From: Rhyzopertha dominica
Lineage: Eukaryota > Arthropoda > Insecta > Coleoptera > Bostrichidae
NCBI GenBank assembly: GCA_025024175.1
Contig: QCXZ01000041.1
Coordinates: 44,201,786-44,265,785, forward strand
Length of the DNA: 64,000 nucleotides
Direction: 5' to 3'
Part shown: positions 23,166-35,480 of the stretch, piece by piece
Numbering within the stretch: position 1 is the first letter of the stretch
Layout of the letters: every line of letters begins with the position of its first letter
The notes under the pieces: model-generated
Told to the model about the DNA's origin: nothing
The model's database searches: none
What the model saw: only the letters and a program-made list of their open reading frames with translations
Position numbers and translations under genes: made by a program

Positions 23166-24190
23166 ACAATGTGCCGACTATCAAGACACCTGCGCAACGT
23201 CATTTGCTACAAGTTGATATTTGCGTACAGGACAATGAAAATAAACTTTTATCAACAATTTAAATATACATACAGGTAAATACTTAAAACATAATGTTAC
23301 ATAACTAGATTATTTCTAAAGTGAGTAATGTACTCTTAGAAATATGTACTAAATATAAATAAAATATTACTCTTTGAAATTAAAAAAAACAGCTATCCAC
23401 AGATTGTTTTGACGCAGGCGACATAGCATAGACGTAATTATTACTACACAAGTTGTTAAATAAGTGCAGTCATTGATACGTACTAACTAAAATAACTGAC
23501 TTGATTTTACATGAGATATCACAATTGTTTGCAATGGAAGGACTGCGTTGAGAAACTTGCAATTTTGCACATTTTATGTTTTTCATGGGATACTGTTTAC
23601 ACGTAATAAATTAAAATTAAACACAAAAGTGTGTTAGTAGAATTACGGAAAGCAGAAACATTTTTTTTATAAAGGCAATGTAAGCAACTGGCTTCTACTG
23701 ATGTGCGTGAATATATGGATCAAGCAAGCGTATGTAGTCTCCCGCAGCATCGCTCGCCCAGCTCGCGGTGAACTGGAAGAAAACAACATCGACGGAATGC
23801 GAGTTGTATTGATGGTATGCACATACGTTTAAATTAGACGTTATCAATCAGGCTGACAACGGGAGAGGTGTTTAACAAAAAAAATTATTGTCGGCTCCGA
23901 GTGAGGATAAAAAGAAGGCAGGCACTGATAAATACTGTACCATCTCTTCAAGTCTTTATTTTATGTAAATGTTGAGCGCGTGAAGCCTAGAAGAAGTTGC
24001 GTTATTGCCTCGCAGACGTATTATGTCATGTAATAAGTGAAGGGACGATCACTTCCTGAAATAAACGCATTACTGGTAAAATATGTTAATGGAAGAACCA
24101 ACACGGACATTGGCAATTGCAATTGCTTTGGAATCGTCTCGGTATTTACGATATTTTAAGAGTACCTGCTAAACAAACGGTATATATCGA
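23166..24190. other. Unassigned, partly 3' UTR of the RT fragment
   Basis: The first 200 bp are probably the retroelement 3' UTR, ending near an A-rich run at about 23380. Nothing else is recognised. Confidence 0.45.
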
Positions 24191-24199
24191 TAGCGCTAT

Positions 24200-24560
24200 T
24201 TATTAACCAATAAATATTATTTATAACAATGACGTACCTTGTAATAGTAAGCGGCTATTAGGAACGAGTTGAAAAAAAGTTTGCATGATGAAGTTTTTAC
24301 TTCGTAAACGGGAAGAAATAAAATAGGTTTATAAAATGAATTCTGAGAGGACTGTTTTGGTGTCATGGTCTGCACCATACAACATTAAATAATCCGCTAA
24401 CAGCTTCTTATGAATTTCAGCAGTCACTAGTAGGTAGAAATGAAATAGTTATGTACTGATAGAGAATTTTATAAACCAATAAATATTATTTATTGCAATG
24501 ATGTACTTACCTTGTAGTAGTATCAGCTGTCACCTCTTTCAGGATCGATTTAAAAAAAGG
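24200..24560. repeat. Two-copy imperfect direct repeat, about 268-bp period
   Basis: AACCAATAAATATTATTTAT, then CAATGA.GTAC and CCTTGTA.TAGTA recur at about 24203 and 24472, followed in both by a segment with TTTAAAAAAAG or GTTGAAAAAAAG. Confidence 0.7.
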
Positions 24561-24663
24561 TTGCTTTGTAAACTGAAGAAATATACAGAGTGGTTGACTA
24601 GAGTATAAGCTAAAATGGACAAAATTGGTTCAAATGAAATCATCTAGAATACGCTTAACAAAT

Positions 24664-25130
24664 CAAAAATATTTACAAAGATGACGGACTTCCGATTATA
24701 CCTAAAGTGGCCACAAACTTCGTTATTTTAAATAGAACACCCTGCATATTATTGCATTTTTGAAGTTGCCGTTAAAAATAGATATTAGCTTATTAATATT
24801 ACATTACGCCTCATTTGCGGTGTTTGACAGTTAATCGACATTTTTTAAGTTTTGACGTTTATACTTAGTGTATTTGCCATTTTGAATATCTTCAAACCAA
24901 AAATATTTACAAATATGACGGACTTCCGATTATACCTAGAGTGGACACCAACTTCATTATTTCAAATCGAACAACCTGCATATTATTGCATTTTTGAAGA
25001 TGCCGTTAAAATAGATATTAGCTTATTAATTATTACATTACGCATCATTTGCGGAATTTGCGAGTTAATCGACATTTTTTAAGTTTTGTCGTTTGTAGTG
25101 TATTTGCCATTTTGAATATCTTCAAAACAA
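24664..25130. repeat. Tandem duplication, about 230-bp unit
   Basis: Two adjacent units start AAAAATATTTACAAA at about 24667 and 24898. They share ATGACGGACTTCCGATTATA, the AATAGAACACCCTGCATATT or AATCGAACAACC stretch, and ATTAATCGACATTTTTTAAG-type endings. Related single pieces occur at 15405-15480 and, inverted, at 27460-27535. The TTTAAATAGAACACCC segment matches the ends of Tc1/mariner-type elements, so the unit may be a short non-autonomous derivative. Confidence 0.85.
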
Positions 25131-25139
25131 AAATAGCTA

Positions 25140-26424
25140 GAAGGATACGATTTTCACGATCCATTTCCGGAAATAGCAGGCAATCTTTTGCAGTATTAAC
25201 TTTTTAAATCTGTTGCAATTTAAATGCAATTCCTGAATTGCATTTTTTGCTAATTCAAACAAAGAATATATTAAGAATATATTACTCAATTTTAAAATAG
25301 GGTGCTATGTTTTTTACCCTGCACCTATATTACAAACTTAAAAACTATAATGATATAAGGTTGTCGATATCTGTTACTGGTAGTTTTTGAGATGATTAAG
25401 TTATTCTTAGAAATTTTGAATAATTGGTCTTAACTATAAGGTTAGCTGCGATTTCTAGTGTTTGTTTGTTAAGGAGTATGTTGATTGACCATAGTTTTAC
25501 GATTAATGTGAGACAACGACTAAGAAAAGAGTAAAATAACTATTTTCTAAATAAGAAGGAATAATTAATTGCCCCTTTGGGAAGCAGACAGAAATCCACT
25601 ACGACCAGAACATTTATCGGTTTGAAAGTTTGAAATGAACACTACTTGCGATCTCCGTTAAAAAAGAAAATCACTACTTCCATGACCGATTCGTAAGATA
25701 GGTGGGTATTAAACAATAAATAACAAGTAACACTAATGAAACAAAGTACAGTGCCAATAGTAACAAAAATTAAAAAAAAAACAATTAGCTTAGATGTTCC
25801 ACGCAGCCAATTCAAAAGTGAATTATTCACATTTAGCAGTATATTTTCATTAATACTTATTCGATGCTAAAGGTATTACCAACAAAAAGTCACACAAAAT
25901 AGGCAGCAGCCTAATCCAAAAATTAAATGTCAGTAGCGTTTAAAGTAAATACAAAGAGTATGAACAATAATAGTTGTAAAAAGATATTTCATAAAAGAAT
26001 GCATAAATTCGTTCGAATAGGACAACGAAAAGCTGGAAAGAACGTGCTAGTAGTTTAGTTATGAACCTGCTGCATGGAATGATATGACAAACATAATGTA
26101 ATCATGGATATCGGTGACACATAAAATTTTACCTAGAGCACCGTATCCCGGTTCCTCTTTGGTCGGGATTTCGTATGGTTGATTCCAGGTTCGCTATGAC
26201 CTGGTTATCGCAGCTGGTTACCGGAACCTCTGTAGGATGACATTCCGAGTGTTGGCTGCCCCGGTCACACAGCTTCATTCTCGTTGAGCTGGTGCCAGCT
26301 ATGTCAATGGTGCCGGCTGCTCATGGCCGCATGCTGGGACGCATGTTTGCTCCCACTGCCATTCAGGTAGCCCTCGGAGATGAGGTCTAGGTGTTGAAGA
26401 AATGCAAAGGCTGGTGTCGTGGTG
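25140..26424. other. Unassigned stretch
   Basis: 25140-26140 is AT-rich with no match. 26140-26424 is GC-richer and leads into the tandem array. No gene is supported. Confidence 0.4.
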
Positions 26425-26427
26425 AAC

Positions 26428-26700
26428 ACTTCCTCAGGGGTCACAGCTTCCACAAGGAGATTAGCACCACAATGAGGGTTATTAGGGGTCACTTCGCCCA
26501 AGATACGAGCTTGGCGTCACGATTAGGACATCCTCAGGAGTCACCACCTTTACAAGGGAATTAGCATCGTGATGAGGGTTATTAAGGGATCCCTTCGCTC
26601 AGGAGACGAACTTGGCGTCACGGTCAGCACTTTCTCAGGGGTCACCTCTTCCATAAGGGAATTAGCATCACGATAAGGTGTCACTTCGCTCAGAAGGGAG
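26428..26700. repeat. Tandem array, 100-bp unit, about 2.7 copies
   Basis: Units start near 26431, 26531 and 26631 with YCTCAGGRGTCAC. They continue through AAGGGAATTAGCA, GTTATTA, CTTCGCTCAG and CTTGGCGTCACG. The third is truncated. Overlapping frames on the minus strand are read-throughs of the array. Confidence 0.9.
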
Positions 26701-27459
26701 GAGCTACTAAAACTTTATTTTCCTGTTGCGCTGTCAATTTTCTGCGTTCCACTTTTTCACATCCAATGCAGCTAGTCCCTGAAATTTATTTTTTACGATA
26801 AATCGAAAAATGCAATAATATACAGATGTTCCATTTAAATAACAACTGTGTACGTCAATTTTTTGAGTATTTTTTATTTGCTAAGTATTTAATTCCAATC
26901 ACTTTAAACCATTTTGGTTAATTTTAATTTACTAAAGGCACACTGTACAATAGAATGTATGTTCTGAAAAGACTGACATTTTGCCGCCTCTCAGGTCTTG
27001 TCAAGGCGTATCCGATATAAGCGATTTTAATTTTTTTTAAATCAGAAAAACCCAAATTGTTGGAAAACTGTTAGTAATAGATAGTGACAACCTAATATCA
27101 AATTAAAGATAGTTTAATTTGCATCCGATGGTGTAAAAAAAGTTGCATGTTTCATTTAAAAAAATTGACTTACCGCAGTTTGAAGTATTTCATATGGCAA
27201 CTGATGTATTACTTTCAATTTAAAAGTAATAAACCTGCTTGAAGACGCAAATCATAGGCCATTTTCTTAGCTTACGCAGCGCGCAAACCGCAGTCTTCTA
27301 GGTGTCTCATATTGGAAAATATTTAAAATGGCGGGGAGCGCTGTAAACGACGATTTTTCGCTTTAGCGCTTATTTTCTCGAAAATTGTACATTTTAGAGG
27401 TATGGTATGTTATACAAAATAACTTTAGAATTCAAAAAGGAATGCAAAAGTGTAAAAAT
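26701..27459. other. AT-rich stretch, nothing recognised
   Basis: No coding or repeat signal beyond A/T runs. Confidence 0.45.
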
Positions 27460-27535
27460 ATACGGGGTGTTCTATTTAAAATAAGGAAGTTGGTATGCGT
27501 TTCCGGTATAACCGGAAGTGAACGGTTTTCGAAAA
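27460..27535 (-). repeat. Transposon end-like repeat (inverted relative of 24664)
   Basis: Read on the minus strand the segment gives ACTTCCGGTTATACCGGAAA, then CCAACTTCCTTATTTTAAAT and AGAACACCCCGTA, matching the 24664-25130 unit. The plus-strand start GGGGTGTTCTATTTAAAAT is typical of Tc1/mariner-type ends. Confidence 0.7.
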
Positions 27536-27816
27536 TATTTTTGCAATATGCAGCATATAAAAATGGATCACTTTTACATAAAAAAAAAGTTTTTCATATT
27601 TTCAATAGTTGTGGAGTTATGTAAGAAATACGTTCACTTGGCCCACCCTGTATAAAATGTGCCAATGCTTTAACGCCATTTATTTATATAAATTCTTGTA
27701 CGCTGGCGCGTGTTGTAGAAGTGGTGACAAACTTCTACAACTAGTTACGGTTATTTCTTTTATATGCAATACCTACATTTTTTGTCCCTTATCTGGATAC
27801 ACCTGTTGGACGAATA

Positions 27817-27839
27817 AATTATTATTATTATTATTATTA
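27817..27839. repeat. (TTA)n microsatellite
   Basis: Eight TTA units. Confidence 0.9.
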
Positions 27840-27859
27840 AATCCTATGTCCAATTTATT

Positions 27860-30800
27860 GAAACGCTGGTATCGGCTTATTTTCTAGATCGCTGCTAGTT
27901 CTGTTTTCTACCCCTATTTACAAGCTCGGAACGATAAACGACTGACCCCGTTCCATATAATGCAACACCGCAATAAATAGCATTGTTTGAAGGACAAATC
28001 CCAAATTGATCGTAATTAACATTAACACCGTAATCCATTCCTTTAGGATTAACATCTGGGGCAACACCGGAAATTAATGATGTTTCATCTATTCCATTAT
28101 TCCGAATTGATTTTAGGATCCACGCTTTGTGTCTGCATAATAATCTCGAGCTCTGCTACATGCGAAAGATGTTTATCAAGTTAGCACTAAATAACATAAA
28201 ATGGTGTAAGTATAACAAATACTTCGACCGGAAATTAAAAAAAATACAAATGTATTGTGTTTAAATATTGGCAATTTTGTACCAGCTATAATGAAAAGTA
28301 AACGGAATATCGAAAAAGAAGTCTAATACATATTTGTTTAAAATAAAACACGAAAGGTGCCTTGTTCTTATAGTCTTGTAATTTATTTGACTTTCAGTCA
28401 TTAATAGAAATATTTTTATAGTTTTTCACTTTATATTATTTTTGCTACTTAGGTTTTAGTTTACCTGGGTGTTCTACCCTCCCTGTTTTTTTACTGTTCT
28501 TATATACGTTATACTCTAACACCTCATTAAAGTTTGCCATAATACCTTCTTAACAATCAACATTTCATATGAGTACTATGTAATTTTATTTGCCGTTTTT
28601 TTATCAATTGTGATAGTGATAGCTTGTTGTGTTCACTGATGTGCTACAATGTAATCGTCGTTGCCAATTTACTCACATACAAATGTTATTATTCAAACTA
28701 GACTAGCTGCCGCCACTATATATATTAAAGTATCATAATAGGCGACCATTTTAGGGGGAAATGGTGGCGAGATAGGAAAGGGCACCAGCCAAAGCCCTTA
28801 AAGGCACTATCAGATATCAGTTGCCAGTTACCTAGGGAAAAGTCAAACAACGCTGCACCAAAGCCTGATATCTGACAGTTCTCTAATCTTTAAGGTTAGG
28901 TTTGATAGTTTGGTTCCCTTTAGCATCTCCTTTATAAACATTTAAATTTCCTGCCACTGTTTTGCCGTGAAAAGGCGGACTATTGCGGTTCTGTAATGTA
29001 TTTAGTGACTGTACCCTGTATAGAAATGGTGCCGTCATTGTCTCTAAGAAATTGGAGAGAAGTTTAGATACTATTCACACTGTCAAATCGCCTCTTTTTG
29101 TAAAATTGTAAATTGGAATCATGCTTCTCTTCGTACCTAATTTTTTAGTTAACAAAATAATATAAAACGAGTCTCTGGCCGATTCTTACTGTTGGGAACG
29201 CAATTTAACCTGGCACAACCATAACCCCACTTCACTAGGCTGCTGCAATTGAAGCCATATTGTCTCCACTTACTATGTTATATACAATGACGGGTACCAT
29301 CTTTATACAGGAACGGTATCCTGTATCCGCTATCCGCTAATTCGTAATTGATTTTCATGGACGAATTTTTGAAAGCTGTCGCACAAATACCGCGTCTTAG
29401 TTATCTGTCTTTTTGTTTGCATTGTCATAAGATCACAAAAATCAAACATATTTCGCACATTTATAACGTTCTTGCAGATATGGAAAAGTTTATATGCACA
29501 CTGTTTCTTAATAAATGAGGTAATGGATGATATTTCGAAAAGTAGATCATTATTTCGCCGGATTATCACAAAACCACTCGGGTATGTGTGGAACTTTAAA
29601 AAGAAAACACCAATGCACTGGTGGTAGAATAAACAACGGAATGCCATTTATTCCGCCGTACGGCGGATTTGCTTAACATACCAGCAAATACAACCAGCGG
29701 GCATTTAACCACACCATCCCCATATTGCGAATTATCGAACTACACCATAGTAAAAATTCGGTAGTGTCCTAATTATACTGGTTAAAGGATTATAATTATA
29801 AACGATATGGGAGACTGGTCTCTTTCGTAAATCTGCGAACTTGCTTATGAAGAGCGCACAGACATCTAAACACTTGAGTGGCTGAAAATACCCTGCAAGA
29901 TGGGGATGCTTGCGTTTCAGCCGTCACATACACAACACACGCTTTTCTCTGAAACGCCGTTCATTGTGAAGTAGGTGGTAAAACTGGCACGGCGAACTTA
30001 TGGCTCTTAGTTAAATTAAATGGGAACTATTTGCGAATAGTTCCCTTGTCATGAATAATTCATGGCTTTCGTGAAAGGGCCACGTTTCGGGCGAAGTACG
30101 GAGATTTAAATTTTAACAGGAGTCAGCAATTTCGTGCAGAGGTCTGTCCTTCCTAATTCTGATTACACGGATCGCACAAATTATATTTTCGCGGAACACG
30201 AACTGGCTATTAGAGGCGAGCAAACCAATTGTTCTTTCTTGATGGGGTCGACAAATATGTATTTCAGGTAAATGGGAACCGATTACGTCGTATGGCAACT
30301 GAATCTTGCCTGGGTGCCACTTTATTTGAAACTGAAAGCGACAGTTTAGTATATACAAGAGTATGCATTTTATGTTTTTAAGTTTTCTTAATTGCATTTT
30401 ATTGTTGCCTAATGTAGTTTAAAAAAACAAGGAAGCATTTGCTTTTTTTTTGTCCTATAAGGGTTCAGTGACACAGAAAGGATATCTAATAAATGGAACA
30501 GTACAATTTCTAAACGCCTTAAAATGCCGACTGAAATAGTAAATTAGGTATGGAGACTCATATTTGAAATACTTGCGCTCTACCATGTTTTCTGCAGTAG
30601 GACTGCGAACTTATTTTTTAAAATCGATTTCAATTTTTTTTTTGAAGTGCATGCAATCCTGAAGCTGGCACTTTTTTAATTTTAAAAATCTTTTTNACAA
30701 TGGTGAGGATAAATCATTTTTTTAATGAATAAAGCGCAGCAACTACTGTCTTGCTTAGATCAAACAAAGGAACTAACAACTTCAGGAATAACAATGAACA

Positions 30801-31315
30801 GAACAACAACATAACAAGCATACAATAACCTAAAATGTACAAAATTTTGTCAATTGTATCCTTGGCAACCTTCTTTAACTGTAAATGGCTAATGGTTACT
30901 AGCTTCGTTAACTTGGTTGCTCTATATTATCCCTTATAGTAGTAAATATATAGTATAGTAGTAATAACATCATCTTTAGCGTAACTCCAAACGAAGAAAA
31001 CAAATATTGTTAATTCTAGTGATGTCGGTGTGCACCTGACTACACCAATACTACACTAGTAGTCGAACGATATTAGGTGGACGATTTAAAAAAATTTTCT
31101 TTCTAAAAATCTTAAATTCAAGTAACAAATAAACCCACATAATTTCTAGATGGTTGTTTTCTTCGTGGTTACGTTCATGGTGCCAATTGCTGATAAGCGG
31201 CAGTAGCATTCCTTCGCCTTTCTCAAAATGCACCAAGTAATAGTATATCTACCTTTTCATAATTGGCTTATCGTGTAGCCCCTACTTATCCCTTAAACAA
31301 ATTAATATAAAATAA
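27860..31315. other. Unassigned stretch with scattered short inverted repeats
   Basis: 27980-28150 is a GC-richer block with TTAATTA-type cores. 28808-28875 holds ATCAGATATCAG and its complement. 30022-30045 is a perfect hairpin listed separately. The minus frames 29330-29647 (105 codons) and 30113-30397 (94 codons) match no family I know. Confidence 0.4.
30022..30045. repeat. Perfect 10-bp hairpin with TGCG loop
   Basis: GGGAACTATT, TGCG, AATAGTTCCC. No T-run follows and no function is evident. Confidence 0.85.
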
Positions 31316-31327
31316 AATTATCTGCCC

Positions 31328-31405
31328 TGGTCAATTCACTCTGACCGTACGACTAGTTTTGCCCTATTGGGACTCATCAGGTAGGACTACTGAGTAAATC
31401 GACCA
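31328..31405 (-). ncRNA. Hammerhead ribozyme-like motif, copy 1
   Basis: On the minus strand CTGATGA is followed by a GTCC/GGGC stem II with a short loop. AAAAC follows (canonical GAAAC with G12 changed to A), then a stem III loop ending ACGGTC, giving a GUC cleavage triplet. A 14-bp outer helix pairs 31392-31405 with 31328-31341 (two wobble or mismatch positions). About 11 nt between the outer helix and CTGATGA are unpaired on one side, so stem I next to the core is imperfect. The G12 change would be expected to abolish cleavage. Confidence 0.6.
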
Positions 31406-31598
31406 AAGCAGATCGTCGCGCGTCGCCTTAACCGCAACGTATGAACTGATATGTAAATGAGCTGACGCCCTGGGTTCCATCTAAGCCGAATTCTACGAGC
31501 TAGGTGGTCTATAACTGTGACAGACACCGACCTAATGCAGGTTCCTGTCGATGGCATTGAATAAACTCATTGTAAGCAAGATGAAAACAGATCATCTG

Positions 31599-31673
31599 CC
31601 TCATCCACTCTGACCGTACGACCAGTTTCGCCATATTGGGGCTCATCAGGTAGAGTTCAGAGTAAATTGACCA
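31599..31673 (-). ncRNA. Hammerhead ribozyme-like motif, copy 2, core intact
   Basis: The minus strand has CTGATGA, a GCC/GGC stem II with a CCAATAT loop, canonical GAAAC, and a stem III of four pairs (ACTG with CGGT, loop GTCGTA). GUC, the usual cleavage triplet, follows. All invariant core bases are present. The outer stem I pairing seen in copy 1 is weaker here (GAGT pairs, then mismatches). Confidence 0.65.
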
Positions 31674-31749
31674 AAGCAAATTGTTGCCTTAACCGCGGCG
31701 TGCGGATTGGTATGTAAAAGAGCTGATGCCCTCGTAGCCGACGTAGCAT

Positions 31750-34084
31750 CTCGCTAATGAAACTACCATCACTGTATAGTTGGCGTATGCTTCGCTTCCT
31801 AAAACTGACGTTTAAAAAATAAAAGTTTCCCGTATAAAGTACAAACAAATTAATTCGGTTTTGTTACCTTGCTATTAAAATAATAAGGAACCGCAGAAAT
31901 TAATAATTTTTAAAAGCAGAATTTAATATAATAAAAATTATTCCTCGGAATAAAATGATATGATAAAATGAAATGTGTTAGCGACACATTTTACGGTATA
32001 CTTAAATATTTGAGCAAAAAACCCAGCTCTATAATTTAATCAAAGAAAGAGCATCAAGAATCTTGTTAAATACAGAATATAAATAATTTCCCTAAAGAAA
32101 TATTCGAATTAAGATTATTGTTGTAAAAACCTACTGGTATACTTTAGATATTTGAATATTTCAGTGTTTATACATTTACAGATTGTAACACAAATTATAT
32201 AACCTAGAAATTTACATTTGTTTAAATGTGGTTGACTATGCACATTTCACTAGGCAGGTCACAGATAAACATTTTGTGGTTGTTACGAGCACGGCGCACA
32301 TAAGTGTATGGGTCACAGATCAATTTTTTACATGTTTCACTTTTGTACCTTGTGTATTGTCAAAATGTTTGTAAATTTACCATTTTTTGTGTACATATCT
32401 AGAACATTTAGATTATTTTTCCATTCTCACAAGCATTTGTCTTGGGTGTGCTGTTTTTTTTGTATCTTTATTGTAAACTTTATGCTGCAGTAGACCTGTA
32501 GTAATATCGATATTTTTTTAGTAACGCCCACCCCTATTGATGAGCTATAGCCAAAGTTCTTTGAGAAGCCTCAGTTTTCCACCATAAACTTATATTCCGT
32601 TACTGCAGTTTTATTTTTTTAAATACTCGGAACGGCATCTCTAATTATTACAATCCTTGCATTTCGTGACGTAAAGTGCGTGTAAACCGCGTTATAATTA
32701 ACGTTGCGTGAGCACAAGTCAAATTGCGGACTTCTTCAGTAATATGATTTAAACATATGCATTTAAATACGTAAGAATGTATACTGGAATTCAAGAAAAT
32801 GGTCTATTTGCCTTTGAACGGTTGTGTAGGTAGCTAAAGTTGTTGCAAGGAATTTCAATGGATGTACACATGCGCGGAATTAGTGTGGAAATGGAGTTAT
32901 CAAAATACAATTTATTTTGGCGAATTAATAGCAACGCTTTTAATACGTACGACAAATTTGAATTTATCAATCATGTTAATATAATTCTAATAAGTAAATA
33001 AAGAATACTAATAAGCGTCAACATTATTTGTTACCAACCATGCCAGGCTTGTGCACTGGAATATTTTCGGAATGACTCATTCACAAGACACCACGCATCG
33101 TTTTCGGTACTGCACCTCAAAGACCCCCGGGCTGCGCCTATCTTCATCGCAGGAAATGCCTGAACAAGATTGTTCACCTAGCGTTTTTTTTCCAGGTCAG
33201 ATTGTGTTACGCAGTCAGAACGCAGGGTGCTTTGAATTCGTCTTAATTTGAACAACAATCGGCGCTAACTGCGGGGATCTGATATCAGGATGGCGGGACA
33301 GATTGACATCTGTTTTAGGAACAAGAGGTAGAACTCCACAGAACTAGACAAGGTATTTTTTGTATATTTTTTCAGTTCTATGCCAATCATGACTTGGTAA
33401 CATTGTGAACAATGAGTTATGGCATTATGCTTTACATATTATTCACTATAAAGGCATACATGTCGCAGAGAATAAAGAGACCAATAATGTGTGATGCCCA
33501 TGCAATAATTGTATGCGTAGGGTATAAGAAATCAGGGCGCTGATTATTGAAATGATGTCTTCGTTTAAAAAAAAAGTAAAAATTTATGAAGCCTCGGTAA
33601 ATTTGCACGCAGTACATGATTAAGACACAATAGACATTATGTACTCCTCATATTTACTAAACCAACTAACATAGCTACCTACATAGTTATGATGCAAGTA
33701 TAAAATTCGATGGTAATTCCATCTGTCATCAAACTGACAGCATGACAAAGCCACCTAACTTCCATGGCGGGAACTACTTCCTAAAGAAAGTCACCTGCAG
33801 TAGACAAGATGGTATGTACCTTTTTTAAGCGCACAAGAACCGATATGCTATTCAAATCAGGAGACCCACTTTTGTCATCAGTTCTTGAAAGTTACGCTAT
33901 ACGTCCGTTGATTCTAATCGCGAATATTTCTAACGTCTATGCCACAGCCTAGACGTATAACGTAACTCGACACTAACTGGTGACGAAAGTCGGTTCCTTC
34001 CTGACTTGCACAGTATACATTAAAATGCATGTCTAAACACCGCAATCAACCACTTAGTCATTTTTGTAAAGCAAATTAATATAT
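31750..34084. other. Unassigned stretch
   Basis: 32495-32545 contains, on the minus strand, TAGGGGTGGGCGTTACT followed by a run with ATATCGATATT, like one end of a hAT-type MITE; the partner end was not found. 33040-33300 is a GC-richer block with no match. No gene is supported. Confidence 0.4.
33713..33765 (-). repeat. Dispersed short repeat, copy 1
   Basis: On the minus strand GGTGGCTTTGTCATGCTGTC, AGTTTGATGACAGATGG and ATTACCATC match 54209-54258 on the plus strand. Both include a small palindrome (GTCAG...CTGAC type). Likely a decayed MITE fragment. Confidence 0.7.
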
Positions 34085-34280
34085 TGTTGCGGAATCAATG
34101 CTCTCTGTGGACCGGAGTGGCAAGCGTGTAAATGCGGTGTAGTAGGACACTGCAAGTAGTGATCCGATCGACAGAGAGATGGCAGGGAATGTCGAGACTC
34201 TCCAGAGAGTTCTATCAATGGAACCTTGGCGAAGCTTCGATAACGTTTCGAAGGTGTCGCTTATGGCATTTGCGATGGGG

Positions 34281-34288
34281 GTATAAAC
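34281..34288 (+). promoter_or_regulatory. TATA-like box of the LTR promoter
   Basis: GTATAAAC sits about 200 bp into the LTR, in the expected U3 position. A transcription start would fall near 34310-34315. Confidence 0.5.
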
Positions 34289-34413
34289 AGCCCGACGGAG
34301 AGAGCACAGGCAGTTCTGAATTCGAATAATGGTTATGAAGCGAACGAACGGTTTAGTGAAGCAGTTGTTTTTAGTGCTAGTGTGTGCAGTATAGTGGTTT
34401 AGTAAATGAGCAG

Positions 34414-35480
34414 CAGTGATGGGCGCGTAGAATACTCCATGTAGATTACGCCATTATCTACGCGTAAACTATGTAATATTCTACTTTAAAAGTCTACTGT
34501 AGAAAATAACTTTATGTAGATAAATAGCAAACTAGTAATATTTAGTACTTTTAACAGCTCCAAATGCCTCAAATGACAATATTATTTTGTATATTATTAT
34601 TTTCGTTCTCCCATCGATCGTACCGCGAGGTACGTGAAAAAGAGAACTATATATATATCACTCAATGGAACGGAGTTGATCCGATCACAACCAAACTTGG
34701 TATGGTAATAGCCCATGACCTTCTGAGCTCCAATCCGGAGCCCTATGCTGTAGACTCTCACCGTTCAAAAGTTACAGGACATCAAAGTTGCTGGTTGCTG
34801 CAGATCGCCGTGCACTAACGTCAGTAGGTTGGAACTACGCGTGGACCACGATCGGAACTACCTGGAGTCGATCATAGAAGAACGTTTTTTTTTTCGTTTT
34901 GGACGATTCCACTGGTTGTTGCTTCCTAAATAAACAAAATACTACTTCGTTGTAATTAAAATAACTAGAGCCACGTTAAACAACAATAACTCGTTTCGAC
35001 ATACATTTGTTAGGGTCAGAAGGCACAAGCGTGCTTTGGAGCCCTCAATCGGTTAATGGGTTCTTAAATGACTGTAAACTATGATTTTATTATCTTTTTC
35101 TTGTCTATAAACGGAAGAAGACTGGCTATTTCATATGCTACCTATTATACCTAATATACTCGTAGAAGAAAAGACTTCGAAACGCATGTTTTGTACGAAA
35201 GAAGTAAGAAAACCGTTTGGGTATTCTGATGACTTACTAAGATAAGTTATGCAAATTTGTAATATAAATATTAAACTGCAGTGCTTTAAAAATTTTTAAG
35301 AATTGACCCATAAAACAGGGAAATTAAAACAAAATAATTTGCACAATACACTTAATATACAATAGCCATAATATACTCGTCTCATATTTTCTACTCAAAA
35401 TCTACGCCAAAATGCTTTATCTACATTTTCTACGCGGGTAATGTAGAAAATTATAATTTACGCGTAAACGCCCATTACTG
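34414..35480. mobile_element. Non-autonomous hAT element with exact 8-bp target duplication
   Basis: ATGAGCAG occurs immediately before (34406-34413) and after (35481-35488) the element. Ends are CAGTGATGGGCG on the left and the complement of CAGTAATGGGCG on the right, the CAG...CTG ends and 8-bp duplication of hAT transposons. Both subterminal regions contain several CTACGCG- and GTAGA-type motifs in inverted arrangement, likely transposase binding sites. No transposase is encoded. The 84-codon frame at 34564-34818 matches nothing recognised. Confidence 0.92.

Larger units (their letters stand above)
31316..31745 (-). repeat. Tandem hammerhead-bearing repeat (retrozyme-like)
   Basis: Two direct repeats, one full unit (about 269 bp) and one partial. 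They share the hammerhead region and a downstream block (plus-strand landmarks CTCTGACCGTACGAC, CATCAGGTAG, GACCAAAGCA, TTGCCTTAACCGC, GATATGTAAAAGAGCTGA or close variants). Each has a hammerhead-like core on the minus strand, 269 bp apart. Short tandem repeats each carrying a type I hammerhead are the described form of animal retrozymes, small non-coding retroelements thought to be mobilised by PLE-type enzymes. That identity is inferred; the tandem structure and cores are seen. Confidence 0.75.

Noticed and set aside
26304..26501. 65-codon minus frame as a gene
   Set aside because: It runs through the first unit of a tandem array and matches no family.
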